Assembly: GCF_003026365.1 (NCBI RefSeq)
Contig: NZ_PYOM01000003.1
Span: 124,001 to 188,000 of the forward strand
Origin: Photobacterium angustum
Lineage (GTDB): Bacteria > Pseudomonadota > Gammaproteobacteria > Enterobacterales > Vibrionaceae
DNA: 64,000 nucleotides
Direction of reading: 5' to 3'
Positions 36,837 through 46,028 of the stretch are shown here, piece by piece. Each line of letters begins with the position of its first letter. Position 1 is the stretch's first letter. The translations under genes were made by a program, and so were the position numbers. The notes below the pieces were generated by a model. The model had not been told where the DNA came from. It saw nothing but the letters and a program-made list of their open reading frames with translations, and ran no database searches.

Positions 36837-36852
36837 TTGGCACGTTCTGTGC
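36837..36852 (+). promoter_or_regulatory. Sigma-54 promoter of hcp
   Basis: TTGGCACGTTCTGTGC contains the GG(-24)-N10-GC(-12) spacing required by RpoN, with a good TTGGCACG left half. Transcription would start near 36864, giving a leader of about 53 nt before the hcp ATG at 36917. V. cholerae hcp operons are known to depend on sigma-54. Confidence 0.78.
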
Positions 36853-36916
36853 TTTAACAGCACGTCGTCACAGCACAGGCTGTGTAATTTACTCCATCAT
36901 AAAATAGGATACTAAG

Positions 36917-37435
36917 ATGCCAACTCCTTGTTATATCTCAATCCAAGGCCAAACTCAGGGTAACATCACAGCGGGTGCATTCACGGCTGATTCTGTCGGT
37001 AACATCTATGTTGAAGGTCACGAAGACCAAATGCTTGTTCAAGAATTCAAGCACGTTGTTACTGTTCCTACTGATCCACAATCAGGTCAGCCTTCAGGTC
37101 AACGTGTTCACAAGCCATTTAAATTTACCGTGGCACTGAACAAAGCTGTGCCTCTGATGTACAACTCATTGGCATCAGGTGAAATGCTACCGTCTGTAGA
37201 GCTGAAGTGGTACCGCACATCGGTTGAAGGTAAGCAAGAGCATTACTTCACTACGACGCTAACCGATGCAACGATTGTTGATATCAACACCCACATGCCA
37301 CACTGCCAAGACTCATCAAAAGAAGACTTCACTCAGCTTATCGAAGTATCAATGTCTTACCGTGCAATTAACTGGGATCACACGGTATCGGGCACATCTG
37401 GTGCTGATGACTGGCGTGCACCGCTAGAAGCGTAA
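36917..37435 (+). CDS. hcp: T6SS tube protein Hcp
   Basis: A 172-aa Hcp with AGGA upstream of the ATG. Family landmarks: MPTPCYISIQGQTQGNIT at the start, VGNIYVEGHEDQMLVQEFKH, KPFKFTVALNKAVPLMYNSL and a YRAINWDHTV strand near the end. Hcp hexamers stack to form the T6SS inner tube. The gene is driven by the sigma-54 promoter and followed by a hairpin that may lower transcription into vgrG, keeping Hcp in excess over VgrG. Its position matches V. cholerae VCA0017. Confidence 0.95.
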   Translation: MPTPCYISIQGQTQGNITAGAFTADSVGNIYVEGHEDQMLVQEFKHVVTVPTDPQSGQPSGQRVHKPFKFTVALNKAVPLMYNSLASGEMLPSVELKWYRTSVEGKQEHYFTTTLTDATIVDINTHMPHCQDSSKEDFTQLIEVSMSYRAINWDHTVSGTSGADDWRAPLEA

Positions 37436-37453
37436 TCGCACTCAACTATGTAT

Positions 37454-37485
37454 CAGCCTACACACCTGTGTAGGCTGCTTTTCGT
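37454..37485 (+). terminator. Partial terminator between hcp and vgrG
   Basis: A perfect 11-bp stem CAGCCTACACA/TGTGTAGGCTG with a 2-nt gap (CC), then CTTTTCGTTT. The interrupted T-run suggests partial read-through. Confidence 0.65.
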
Positions 37486-37547
37486 TTATGCCTTTGCTAA
37501 ATACGCCCCAAGGCCGACGTTAGCAAAGGTTTAATCACGAGGTCAGT

Positions 37548-39575
37548 ATGGCAACAAAAACGGGTTTGCAATTTACATTTGAAGTCGATGGGCTAGATGC
37601 TGATGCCTTTGCCGTTACGCAATTTTCAGGCACTGACAACCTGTCTATGCCTTTCGCCTTTACCATCGACTTAGCCAGTCGTCACCCGGCCTATACGCCG
37701 CAAGAGACCGTCGATAACACGGCTACGCTCACGGTCTGGCGAGACGGTGAGCAGCAACAGCAATGGCATGGCATTATTCGACGCTTTACTCAGGGTGACA
37801 CAGGCCATCACCACACCTTGTATCAGGTGGAATTTGTACCGCCAGCAGCCCGCCTCGCGTTGCGCCATAATAGCCGTATCTTTCAAACACAAACGGTGCC
37901 TGAAATTATCTCGGTGATACTACAAGAATTAGGGATCACCGATGTTGATTTCGTTTTAACGCGAGATTACGTGCCGCGTGAATATTGCGTCCAGTACCGT
38001 GAAACAGATTTAGCCTTTATCGACCGCATTGCCGCAGAAGAAGGCCTGTTTTACAGCTTTGTCCATGATAATAAAAAGAATACCCTGCGCTTTTCTGATG
38101 ACACCCAAAGTGCCGCTCGACTGACGGCACCACTGCCTTATAACAGCCGCAGTGGTGGGCAAAGTGGCGTGCCTTTTGTACGCACCTTTGCTCGCCATAC
38201 GCAAATGCGCCCATCATCTGCGCAACTCAAAGATTACAGCTTTAAAAAGCCGGCTTATAGCTTCTTACAAACAGCCAATGCAAAAGAAGCCGATTACCAG
38301 CAAGCCAATTACGAACATTACGATTACCCAGGGCGTTACAAAGATGATGCCAGCGGTAAGCCGTTTACTTCTTTTCGACTCGAATCATTACGTCGTGATG
38401 CCAATACAGCCTATGGTGAAAGTAACACCCATGGCTTAGTGGCTGGGGTGAACTTTGCCTTGCAAGAGCACGATGATGAGCAATGTAATGACGAATGGCT
38501 CGTGATGGCGGTTAACCATATGGGCACGCAACCGCAAGCATTAGAAGAAGCTGGCGGGCAAGGTGTAACGACCTATAACAATGACTTTATTGTGATACCC
38601 GGTCATCGTCCATGGCGAGCACCCTACACGGCTAAGCCTCGTGTTGATGGCCCACAAATTGCGATGGTGGTGGGCCCTGAAGGCGAAGAGATTTACTGTG
38701 ATGAATACGGTCGCGTAAAAGTCCAGTTCCCATGGGACCGATACAGTAACAGTGATGACAATGCGAGTTGCTGGATACGTGTATCCCAAGGTTGGGCGGG
38801 TAGCCAATACGGCATGCTCGCACTACCCCGTATTGGTCATGAAGTGATTGTTGATTTTCTGGAGGGTGATCCCGACCAACCAATTATCACAGGCCGCACT
38901 TACCATGCGACCAACAAGCCCCCTTACCCGTTACCGGCGAATAAAACCCGCACGGTATTGCGCACGGAAACGCACCAAGGTGATGGCTATAACGAGCTGC
39001 GCTTTGAAGATCAAGCAGGCAAAGAAGAAATCTACGTTCACGCGCAAAAAGACGTGAATACCTTAGTGGAAAATGATCGCAAAGACGACATCAAACACGA
39101 TTTGCACTTGGATGTAGACAATGAACGCTTCACCCACATCAAAACCCACGACCACCTAACCGTCGACGGTGAAAGCCGTACGCATATAAAAGCCGATCAA
39201 ACTGTCGCGGTTGATGGCAGCTTACACATGAAACAAGGCCAAGCCTTATTGGTGGATGCAGGAAATGAAGTGCATTTGAAAGGCGGCACAAAAGTGGTGA
39301 TAGAGGCAGGCGCAGAGCTGACCTTAAAAGCCGGCGGCAGCTTCATCAAAATCGATGCATCGGGTGTATCGCTCTCAGGAGCAGCCGTCAACATCAATGC
39401 AGGTGGCAGTGCGGGCAGTGGTACAGGCTATGGCGGTATTGCCCCAATGTTGCCCGGTGCCGTAGAGCCAGCTCAAGCGTTAGATGCAACAACTGCGATT
39501 AATTGGCCTCAGCAACTTGAGGCCATGAAAGGTAACGTGCCAGTTTGTGAGGTATGTATGGAGAATGCTCAATGA
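37548..39575 (+). CDS. vgrG: T6SS spike protein VgrG
   Basis: A 675-aa VgrG. The N-terminal gp27-like part starts LQFTFEVDGLDADAFAV and includes 'RHNSRIFQTQTVPEIISVIL' and 'YCVQYRETDLAFIDRIAAEEG'. The gp5/OB part has 'EIYCDEYGRVKVQFPWDRY' and 'WIRVSQGWAGSQYGMLALPR'. A beta-prism needle with regular 'V.G....H' repeats spans about 510-610. There is no extra effector domain; the end has a CEVC Cys pair. VgrG trimers tip the Hcp tube and carry the effector. The stop overlaps the next ATG by 4 bp (ATGA), coupling it to the adaptor. It corresponds to V. cholerae VgrG-2. Confidence 0.95.
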   Translation: MATKTGLQFTFEVDGLDADAFAVTQFSGTDNLSMPFAFTIDLASRHPAYTPQETVDNTATLTVWRDGEQQQQWHGIIRRFTQGDTGHHHTLYQVEFVPPAARLALRHNSRIFQTQTVPEIISVILQELGITDVDFVLTRDYVPREYCVQYRETDLAFIDRIAAEEGLFYSFVHDNKKNTLRFSDDTQSAARLTAPLPYNSRSGGQSGVPFVRTFARHTQMRPSSAQLKDYSFKKPAYSFLQTANAKEADYQQANYEHYDYPGRYKDDASGKPFTSFRLESLRRDANTAYGESNTHGLVAGVNFALQEHDDEQCNDEWLVMAVNHMGTQPQALEEAGGQGVTTYNNDFIVIPGHRPWRAPYTAKPRVDGPQIAMVVGPEGEEIYCDEYGRVKVQFPWDRYSNSDDNASCWIRVSQGWAGSQYGMLALPRIGHEVIVDFLEGDPDQPIITGRTYHATNKPPYPLPANKTRTVLRTETHQGDGYNELRFEDQAGKEEIYVHAQKDVNTLVENDRKDDIKHDLHLDVDNERFTHIKTHDHLTVDGESRTHIKADQTVAVDGSLHMKQGQALLVDAGNEVHLKGGTKVVIEAGAELTLKAGGSFIKIDASGVSLSGAAVNINAGGSAGSGTGYGGIAPMLPGAVEPAQALDATTAINWPQQLEAMKGNVPVCEVCMENAQ

Positions 39576-40423
39576 GTTTTACCACTAAGCTCCCTTTGCC
39601 GATCCCTGATTTTAATGTCAGCGATGAACAGCACTGTTTTCTTATTCTTGATGGCAGCCAAATTGAAAAACTTGAGGTGTTGTTACTTCAACAAGATTTA
39701 CAACCTCACATTATTTGTCCAGCGCGCTTTTTACCATTAAGAGAGGTTTCAGCGTTTATTGTAAAACTGACACCAGAGGCAATGTCTTGGTTTATACAAT
39801 ATAACCGTGCCAATGTTGGATATATCATTCAAAGTGATGCCAATATCGAACAGCTTGCCAATAAACTATCAGACTGCTTTGAAGTGTTGTCAGCCTACGG
39901 CTCTAAGGTCTTTTTTAAAGTGGGCCAGCCAGAGGCGATAAATGTAATGTTAAGTGACCAAGCATGTCACCTTTGGGCGTATTTATCGAAGGTTTGGCTA
40001 CCTACACGAGCGGGATGGGTTTTACTGAATCACGATGAAACCGTGAAAACACAATCACTTCCAGAAATCTATCCCTTGTCTGACAAACAGTGGCAACAAT
40101 TAGGTGATATTACACGCCGTAATACCGCAGAAAAAGTATATCAACATTTGAATACTTACTTTCCAGCATTGCTTCAACAACAAACGGAGCCCTTACAGTG
40201 GATTAAGGGATGGTTACACAGCGCCAATGATATGCAGTTTGAAACCGATGTAGATATCTTTCACTTTTTTAATATTCTCGCACTCCTCGGGGAAGCGGTG
40301 TTTAAGACAAATCATTTCCCTCACATCAAAAAATTATTAGAAACACCATCAACCCAAACGCCGTCAATGCGCGTCGCTATTGCTGATGAACTCGCTCATA
40401 AGGAGGCCTCCCGTGCCAAGTGA
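39572..40423 (+). CDS. DUF4123 T6SS adaptor/chaperone (VasW-like)
   Basis: A 283-aa protein started at ATG 39572 inside the vgrG stop (ATGA). It lies between vgrG and the vasX-like gene, where DUF4123 adaptor proteins (Tap/TEC; VasW in V. cholerae) load an effector onto VgrG. Supporting pattern: a beta-rich N-terminal half (HCFLILDGSQIEKLEVLLLQ, ICPARFLPLREVSAFIVKL, VFFKVGQPEAINVML) and a helical C-terminal part. Its last 11 bases overlap the start of the effector gene, so the three genes are translationally linked. Confidence 0.85.
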   Translation: MSFTTKLPLPIPDFNVSDEQHCFLILDGSQIEKLEVLLLQQDLQPHIICPARFLPLREVSAFIVKLTPEAMSWFIQYNRANVGYIIQSDANIEQLANKLSDCFEVLSAYGSKVFFKVGQPEAINVMLSDQACHLWAYLSKVWLPTRAGWVLLNHDETVKTQSLPEIYPLSDKQWQQLGDITRRNTAEKVYQHLNTYFPALLQQQTEPLQWIKGWLHSANDMQFETDVDIFHFFNILALLGEAVFKTNHFPHIKKLLETPSTQTPSMRVAIADELAHKEASRAK

Positions 40424-43400
40424 TGCTTATAATGCTGCCGAAATAGCAGGAACAACCAGCCCGAGCTCGCCTGCGGGTACATGTCCGTTACAATCCAAAG
40501 CTGTGGGCATTATTCCTGTCCGGTACGCGATAGATGGCGCGATGGGAGATGAGCCGTCATACCCATTACCGGAAGGTTCGGATTGGAAACCTACATTTAA
40601 GTTAAAGCACCAACACTATACGCTTCGTCAACTGCGAGATGGCTGGCTGTATGTATACAGTGAAAAGCTAAAAATTCTTCATACTTATAAAATTGAAGGC
40701 GACATATTCACAGCGCAAGATGAAGGCGGGACTTGTGCCGCATGTATAACTTATGATGGCGATGATACGCTGTGGCTCAGCTTCGCGCACCAAGAATGGA
40801 CAGAGCGTCTCCTTACACTGTTCAGTGATGACAATCAATATCGCACAAAATGGATGCGCAAATTAAATATCTCAGCATTTAAGCAACAAATGCGTGGATC
40901 TCATGCGGGAATGGCAAAAAATCTCGAACCCTCAGTCGCTGATATTGGCGCTGTGAGTCAAGACATTATCAATGCCTTTGCTCATACGTCGACCCCATTA
41001 GAGGCCGACAGCGCAGCGCCCGACAGTGTGTTTAGTCAACCTAAAAAAGCGATAGCCGCTCCTACCTACCAAGTCGCACTACCCAATACTAATGTCGATA
41101 ATGGTTTGTTCTTCGCACTGGAAGACCCATTAGCAGACATTACGGATATAGCATTGAAATTAGGTACATTTCATGCGCAGAAAGAACTGATATTGGGTGA
41201 TGATAAAGATAAGCACAAGCTACTCATTTCAGAGTTTGTTCGCTCTATTGCCCGTGTACCCTATGATCCCAAAAATGCGTCAACGACATTACAAAAAAAA
41301 CTCAAAGATAACCCGCAAGAAACGTTAAAGTTTGAAACCACTTTAAATGAGTACTTACGCTATCAATCGCCACTGAGCACCTCATCCTATGGTAGTGAAG
41401 CTTATGCTGCTAATGAACTCTCTTCCGAGTCGGCACGTATTGCGGCACTTGAAATGCTCACCAATACTTACTACTACACCCCAACGGATAAAGATATTGA
41501 AGCTTTTAAAAGCCGAGAAAAAAACATTGATGAAATCAACTGGGATGGTATGTCAGGTTTTCTTGATGAAAGGTATAACAAACTAGATGCCCTTGTTGGT
41601 AATGCATCACATTTTATTGAAGACTTAGAAAGTGCCTTTAAATTATTGGGGTGTGATGCGTTACGGGTCGGCATTGATATCGAAGATGACCAAGGGCAAA
41701 GCTACCTTAACCGGTGGTTTGAACAATTATTCCCTCTGATGACGGCAGTCTCTCAGGAGTGGGAAGCGGCTAAAAAAGAGACACTGCTCGCGTTAGCACC
41801 TTATTATTACAGCCAAGAGTTTCATACTGTCGTCCATCAGCAAATATCGAATGATATAATATCATTTTCAAATGCTAGTGATGATACTAATATGATCTCT
41901 CGTCTCGGTGAAGGCTACGGGTTGCTTAATGATGGACGTATTCCTGATACCGACGATACGCTAAAGGCTTTAATTAATAACGTTCTCAGTGCAGCCAAAA
42001 AAGCATTTTCAAAGGCAGGTAACTCCGCTTGGGAAGGGTTACTTGATGGTTTATTTCCTTTTCAGACTCATGGTGAGAATAACCTCGCTTCAGGACTCAG
42101 GTTGATTATTGCACGCAGTTTGATCAGCGATGATAGCAAGATTACGTTTTCTCAAGATTATGTCAAAAACCTTGAAGCATTCAATAGTAAATTGACCCCT
42201 TTACTGCAAACCGCTCAACGGCAATCTAGTCAACTTCATGCCCAAAATACGACGGCAATGCGTGATGCTCTGGGGGCGACGAAACAAGAAATCGCAGATC
42301 TTATTGCCAGTGATATGCCATTACTGATTAAGTTTGATAAAGAAGCCATGAAAGCCATGAATACGGCTGTAAGAACCAAACTAACAGGCTTTTTTTCAGG
42401 GCTGCGAGAGCGCACGATTTCGATGACTGGAAAAGCGAATAAGTCATTAGAAAGCATTAACGGTGCCGGTACTGTTATCGGTGGGTTTGCCGCGATCTGT
42501 AACCTTTGGAATTTAATGGTTGTGTCGAAACAAGTGACCTCAAAGCTTAATCAGGCCGGTACCCCACAAGAGCAAGCGGATGTCTATATCGAACTTGCTT
42601 CGACGGTTTCATGGACACTTTCTGCGTTTGCAGGAGTGGGACGTGATGCGCAGGTGATTGCTAATGATTTTGTTAAACTATCAGTTAATGACGCACTCAA
42701 AAAGTCTGTCAGTAATAGTAATCTTGAACAACAGGTAGTGATAAAACGCTTTGCAGCAGCTGCGAAAGTGACTGCGATATTTGGCTTATTTGCGGCGAGT
42801 ACGGAAGGTTATTTAACCGTCAAGCAACTCATGAAATCGGATGATTGGTTTGAGCAAATACTATTGTCAGGTAAAGGTTTAGCCCTTGTGGCTCAAGGTA
42901 TAGTTTCAGGCTTTCAATTATTTAACTTGGCGAGCCAGACTGTTATTCTCGGAGAAATTATTGCAGCCTGGATGGTCAGTACCCTATTTTATGCAGGTAT
43001 TGCCTATCTCATCTTCTCGGGGCTGTATAATTATTTTCATCGCGATGAAATGCAAAAATGGTTACGAGGTTCAAGTTGGGGTAAATCACCAATAAAACAA
43101 ACCGCTGAACAGGAGTTAATGGGATTAGAAGACATTATTTGGAAGCCCAATATTGAACTGACTAAAAAGAGCGTCGATATTTATTTACCGTCTTACCTTT
43201 TTGACGATGAAAAGCAGCATTACGATTTACAAGTGGTTGTAAAGAAGAAGCATCATAATACAAATTTAAGTTATGCTCCTCCTTCTGTCATCCAGGAAGA
43301 AATGAACAAACCGCAGAAAATGATGATTGACGTTACTCAAGCTAAACGCAAGAAAACGTCGAACGGTGCCTCTTACATTACAGTTCCTGTGATCTATGAC

Positions 43401-43571
43401 GAGGGTGATACTGTTGTTATTGCGATAAACTACGACAGGGCATGGACGGAAAGTTGCCAAAGTTATGTGGGGACACTGACCTCGACAGGCACATTTGATT
43501 TAGAGAAAACTCAAGACGTTATTCGTCATCACCATGGCGTAGCTGGTCTAAAGCTCCCTACCGCAGGATAA
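40413..43571 (+). CDS. vasX: VasX-like T6SS pore-forming effector
   Basis: A 1052-aa protein started at GTG 40413, because a perfect AGGAGG (40401-40406) lies 6 nt upstream; a further upstream TTG frame is not needed. The N-terminus 'CPLQSKAVGIIPVRYAID' to 'LRQLRDGWLYVYSEK' (residues about 25-90) is the VasX N-terminal recruiting region. A long helical middle leads to hydrophobic segments at about 680-700, 770-790 and 845-895 (GEIIAAWMVSTLFYAGIAYL), consistent with colicin-like membrane insertion, then a soluble C-terminal tail. V. cholerae VasX (about 1085 aa) depolarises target membranes and is neutralised by TsiV2. Here it is followed 6 bp later by the first of five immunity genes. Confidence 0.88.
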   Translation: MPSDAYNAAEIAGTTSPSSPAGTCPLQSKAVGIIPVRYAIDGAMGDEPSYPLPEGSDWKPTFKLKHQHYTLRQLRDGWLYVYSEKLKILHTYKIEGDIFTAQDEGGTCAACITYDGDDTLWLSFAHQEWTERLLTLFSDDNQYRTKWMRKLNISAFKQQMRGSHAGMAKNLEPSVADIGAVSQDIINAFAHTSTPLEADSAAPDSVFSQPKKAIAAPTYQVALPNTNVDNGLFFALEDPLADITDIALKLGTFHAQKELILGDDKDKHKLLISEFVRSIARVPYDPKNASTTLQKKLKDNPQETLKFETTLNEYLRYQSPLSTSSYGSEAYAANELSSESARIAALEMLTNTYYYTPTDKDIEAFKSREKNIDEINWDGMSGFLDERYNKLDALVGNASHFIEDLESAFKLLGCDALRVGIDIEDDQGQSYLNRWFEQLFPLMTAVSQEWEAAKKETLLALAPYYYSQEFHTVVHQQISNDIISFSNASDDTNMISRLGEGYGLLNDGRIPDTDDTLKALINNVLSAAKKAFSKAGNSAWEGLLDGLFPFQTHGENNLASGLRLIIARSLISDDSKITFSQDYVKNLEAFNSKLTPLLQTAQRQSSQLHAQNTTAMRDALGATKQEIADLIASDMPLLIKFDKEAMKAMNTAVRTKLTGFFSGLRERTISMTGKANKSLESINGAGTVIGGFAAICNLWNLMVVSKQVTSKLNQAGTPQEQADVYIELASTVSWTLSAFAGVGRDAQVIANDFVKLSVNDALKKSVSNSNLEQQVVIKRFAAAAKVTAIFGLFAASTEGYLTVKQLMKSDDWFEQILLSGKGLALVAQGIVSGFQLFNLASQTVILGEIIAAWMVSTLFYAGIAYLIFSGLYNYFHRDEMQKWLRGSSWGKSPIKQTAEQELMGLEDIIWKPNIELTKKSVDIYLPSYLFDDEKQHYDLQVVVKKKHHNTNLSYAPPSVIQEEMNKPQKMMIDVTQAKRKKTSNGASYITVPVIYDEGDTVVIAINYDRAWTESCQSYVGTLTSTGTFDLEKTQDVIRHHHGVAGLKLPTAG

Positions 43572-43577
43572 ATAAAA

Positions 43578-44270
43578 ATGGATAAAGAACAACAAATTGA
43601 ACGATTATATGCCACCGCTCCTGTTTATGAGTGGGAGCTCATCGTAAATCCAGATAGTAGTCGTACAAAAATAGCGTTTGTTTTTTTTCTAGTACTAATG
43701 CTTATTGGTCTGACTACTTTGTTTTTTAATTGGAATAGAGGTGGCCTTATGGTCGCAGGAGTGTTTGCATTTTCTGCTTTATGGGCTGCCCCTTGGATCC
43801 GCTACCTAATAAAGGCAGACAAGCGTTACTATTACGCCATCAATCAGTATGGCATTTATTTAACACAAGAAGATATTATTCCTGAAATTGCTTACACCAT
43901 TGTAAGACGCTCGGCATGGGTTGGCTGCGCTATTTGTATCTTTGCAGCAATATTCATTGGGCCGATAGCATTTGTGGGGGCTGGCGGTGCGGCATTAATG
44001 TCATTTGGTATGACAAACTTTCGCCCTAAGCCATATAAACATCAATGTTTGTTCGATGGGTACGCGCAACTCGAGTATTATGAAAGCTGTAAATCTTTTA
44101 TTAATACAAAAGAGAGCTTTTTTCTTTCACTGATTCCGAAACAAAAGCTGAAAGAAATAGAAAGTGTGCTCGCTAAGTTTAATGATACTTTTGAAACAGA
44201 GTATATCGATGACTTAAAAGATGCTCCTCGATTTCAAGCTCACCGAGTTATCCTAGAGGTTGTTCGATAA
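43578..44270 (+). CDS. TsiV2-like immunity protein, array copy 1
   Basis: A 230-aa membrane protein that starts 6 bp after vasX, the position of tsiV2 in V. cholerae. Helices at about 32-50, 55-75 and a double hydrophobic segment at about 113-145 (SAWVGCAICIFAAIFIGPIA). It differs from copies 2-5 by beginning MDKEQQ instead of MET.(N/D)KEQQ. Variable block V1 (about 26-78) resembles copies 4 and 5; variable block V2 (about 162-215, EYYESCKSFINTKESFF) is the same as in copy 3. Immunity to VasX is inferred from position, membrane topology and family context. Confidence 0.82.
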   Translation: MDKEQQIERLYATAPVYEWELIVNPDSSRTKIAFVFFLVLMLIGLTTLFFNWNRGGLMVAGVFAFSALWAAPWIRYLIKADKRYYYAINQYGIYLTQEDIIPEIAYTIVRRSAWVGCAICIFAAIFIGPIAFVGAGGAALMSFGMTNFRPKPYKHQCLFDGYAQLEYYESCKSFINTKESFFLSLIPKQKLKEIESVLAKFNDTFETEYIDDLKDAPRFQAHRVILEVVR

Positions 44271-44289
44271 CGAATCTTTTTTTCAACTA

Positions 44290-44317
44290 AACCGCTCTTT
44301 ATGGGCGGTTTTTTTAT
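44290..44317 (+). terminator. Terminator in array spacer 1
   Basis: Short GC stem followed by seven T. The same element recurs in each spacer at about 45175, 46047, 46935 and 47831, so each immunity gene appears to end its own transcript. Confidence 0.8.
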
Positions 44318-44329
44318 AGCGTCAGTAGA

Positions 44330-44359
44330 TTGACGAACATAAACTCTGGCTTTTATTGC
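44330..44359 (+). promoter_or_regulatory. Candidate sigma-70 promoter in array spacer 1
   Basis: TTGACG with a weak -10 (TTATTG at N17 or TATTGC at N18). It is repeated in spacers 2 and 3, and altered to ATGACG in spacer 4. It would give sigma-54-independent expression of downstream immunity genes. Weak match, so tentative. Confidence 0.35.
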
Positions 44360-44453
44360 TATGACCAAGTTTGAATTTCAAGCCAATTATTGCCCAGCTG
44401 GTTATAGGTGTATTCTCAGCGAGGTTAAGTGCGCCTACACCGAGATGAAATGA

Positions 44454-45155
44454 ATGGAAACACTCAATAAAGAACAACAAATTGAACGATTATATGCCAC
44501 CGCTCCTGTCTATGAGTGGGAGCTCATTGTGAATCCAAATAGTACTCGCACAAAGTTAACATATGTTTTTTTTCTTATACCAATGCTTATTGGTCTGACC
44601 GTTTTGTTTTCTACTTGGAATAGTCATGGACTTTTGATTGCAGGGGCGTTTGCATTGACTGCTTTATGGGCTGCTCCTTGGTGGCGTTATTTACTTAACG
44701 CAGACAAGCGTTACTATTACGCCATCAATCAGTATGGCATTTATTCAACAAGAGAAGATATTATTCCCGAAATTGCTTACACCATTGTAAGACGCTCGGC
44801 ATGGGTAGGCTGCGCTATTTGTGTCTTTGCGGCAATATTCATTGGGCCGATAGCATTTGTGGGGGCTGGCGGTGCAGCGTTAATGTCATTTGGTATGACA
44901 AACTTTCGTCCTAAGCCATTTAAAAATCAATGTTTATTCGATGGGTATGCTAAGTTGGAATATGGCAGTAGTTGTCAATCTAGTTTAGAAACCAAAGATT
45001 GGCTTTTTGCGTCAATGATTCCGAAACAAAAGCTTAAAGAAATAGAAAGTGTGCTCGCTAAGTTTAATGATACTTTTGAAACAGAGTATATCGATGACTT
45101 AAAAGATGCACCTCGATTTCAAGCTCACCGAGTTATCCTAGAGGTTGTTCGATAA
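44454..45155 (+). CDS. TsiV2-like immunity protein, array copy 2
   Basis: A 233-aa protein. Shared blocks: EQQIERLYATAPVYEWELIV near the start, ADKRYYYAINQYGIY in the middle, EIAYTIVRRSAWVGCAIC, and FQAHRVILEVVR at the end. V1 differs from copy 1 (NSTRTKLTYVFFLIPMLIG, then STWNSHGLLIAG), and V2 is its own type (EYGSSCQSSLETKDWLF) joined to the same KLKEIESVLAKFNDTFETEY tail as copies 1 and 3. A short MK-stop frame (ATGAAATGA) directly abuts the ATG, as in copies 3-5. Probably protects against a different VasX variant; inferred. Confidence 0.8.
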   Translation: METLNKEQQIERLYATAPVYEWELIVNPNSTRTKLTYVFFLIPMLIGLTVLFSTWNSHGLLIAGAFALTALWAAPWWRYLLNADKRYYYAINQYGIYSTREDIIPEIAYTIVRRSAWVGCAICVFAAIFIGPIAFVGAGGAALMSFGMTNFRPKPFKNQCLFDGYAKLEYGSSCQSSLETKDWLFASMIPKQKLKEIESVLAKFNDTFETEYIDDLKDAPRFQAHRVILEVVR

Positions 45156-45338
45156 CGAATCTTTTTTTCAACTAAACCGCTCTTTATGGGCGGTTTTTTT
45201 ATAGCGTCAGTAGATTGACGAACATAAACTCTGGCTTTTATTGCTATGACCAAGTTTGAATTGCAAGCCAATTATTGCCCAGCTGGTTATAGGTGTATTC
45301 TCAGCGAAGTTAAGTACGCCTACACCGAGATGAAATGA
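45156..45338 (+). repeat. Array spacer 2 (183 bp)
   Basis: Near-copy of spacer 1 with terminator and TTGACG element retained; differs at a few scattered bases (for example TTTGAATTGCAAGCC). Confidence 0.85.
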
Positions 45339-46028
45339 ATGGAAACACTCGATAAAGAACAACAAATTGAACGATTATATGCCACCGCTCCCGTCTATGA
45401 GTGGGAGTTAATCGTGAATCCAATATCTTTTCGAACACAAATGACATATTTCTTTCTTTTGTTTTCTATTTTACTTAGTGTGATATTTTTTTTGACAGAC
45501 TCTGGTGCATTTTCAATTGTACCAATATTAGGAGCTGCTTTTTTATGTCCATGGTTTCGCTATTTAGTAAATGCAGACAAACGTTACTATTACGCCATTA
45601 ATCAGTATGGCATTTATTTAACAGAAGAAGATATTATTCCTGAAATTGCTTACACCATTGTAAGACGTTCGGCATGGGTAGGCTGCGCTATTTGTATCTT
45701 TGCGGCAATATTCATTGGGCCGATGGCATTTGTAGGGGCTGGCGGTGCGGCATTAATGTCATTTGGTATGACAAACTTTCGTCCTAAGCCATATAAACAT
45801 CAATGTTTGTTCGATGGGTACGCGCAACTCGAGTATTATGAAAGCTGTAAATCTTTTATTAATACAAAAGAGAGCTTTTTTCTTTCACTAATTCCGAAAC
45901 AAAAGCTTAAAGAAATAGAAAGTGTGCTCGCTAAGTTTAATGATACTTTTGAAACAGAGTATATCGATGACTTAAAAGATGCACCTCGATTTCAAGCTCA
46001 CCGAGTTATCCTAGAGGTTGTTCGATAA
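45339..46028 (+). CDS. TsiV2-like immunity protein, array copy 3
   Basis: A 229-aa protein with the most divergent V1 of the array (ISFRTQMTYFFLLFSILLSV, then FFLTDSGAFSIVPILGA), replacing both first helices. Its V2 and C-terminal third are the same as in copy 1 over about 70 residues (DGYAQLEYYESCKSFIN and onward). The middle block is shared with all copies. Such a sharp switch between identity and divergence points to recombination or gene conversion between copies. Confidence 0.8.
   Translation: METLDKEQQIERLYATAPVYEWELIVNPISFRTQMTYFFLLFSILLSVIFFLTDSGAFSIVPILGAAFLCPWFRYLVNADKRYYYAINQYGIYLTEEDIIPEIAYTIVRRSAWVGCAICIFAAIFIGPMAFVGAGGAALMSFGMTNFRPKPYKHQCLFDGYAQLEYYESCKSFINTKESFFLSLIPKQKLKEIESVLAKFNDTFETEYIDDLKDAPRFQAHRVILEVVR

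Larger units (their letters stand above)
36315..36916. other. Control region upstream of the T6SS module
   Basis: 602 bp with no gene. The left two thirds hold no recognisable coding or structural element. The right third carries the enhancer-like repeats (36726-36786) and a sigma-54 promoter (36837-36852), listed separately. Confidence 0.6.
44271..44453 (+). repeat. Array spacer 1 (183 bp)
   Basis: Conserved spacer between immunity copies. It has an intrinsic terminator (AACCGC/GCGGTT plus T7, 44290-44317) followed by a possible promoter (TTGACG at 44330-44335, then a weak TTATTG 17 nt on), then the next ORF. Almost the same sequence recurs after every copy. Confidence 0.85.

Noticed and set aside
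38541..38883. Two minus-strand frames opposite vgrG
   Set aside because: Antisense shadows within the conserved VgrG core.
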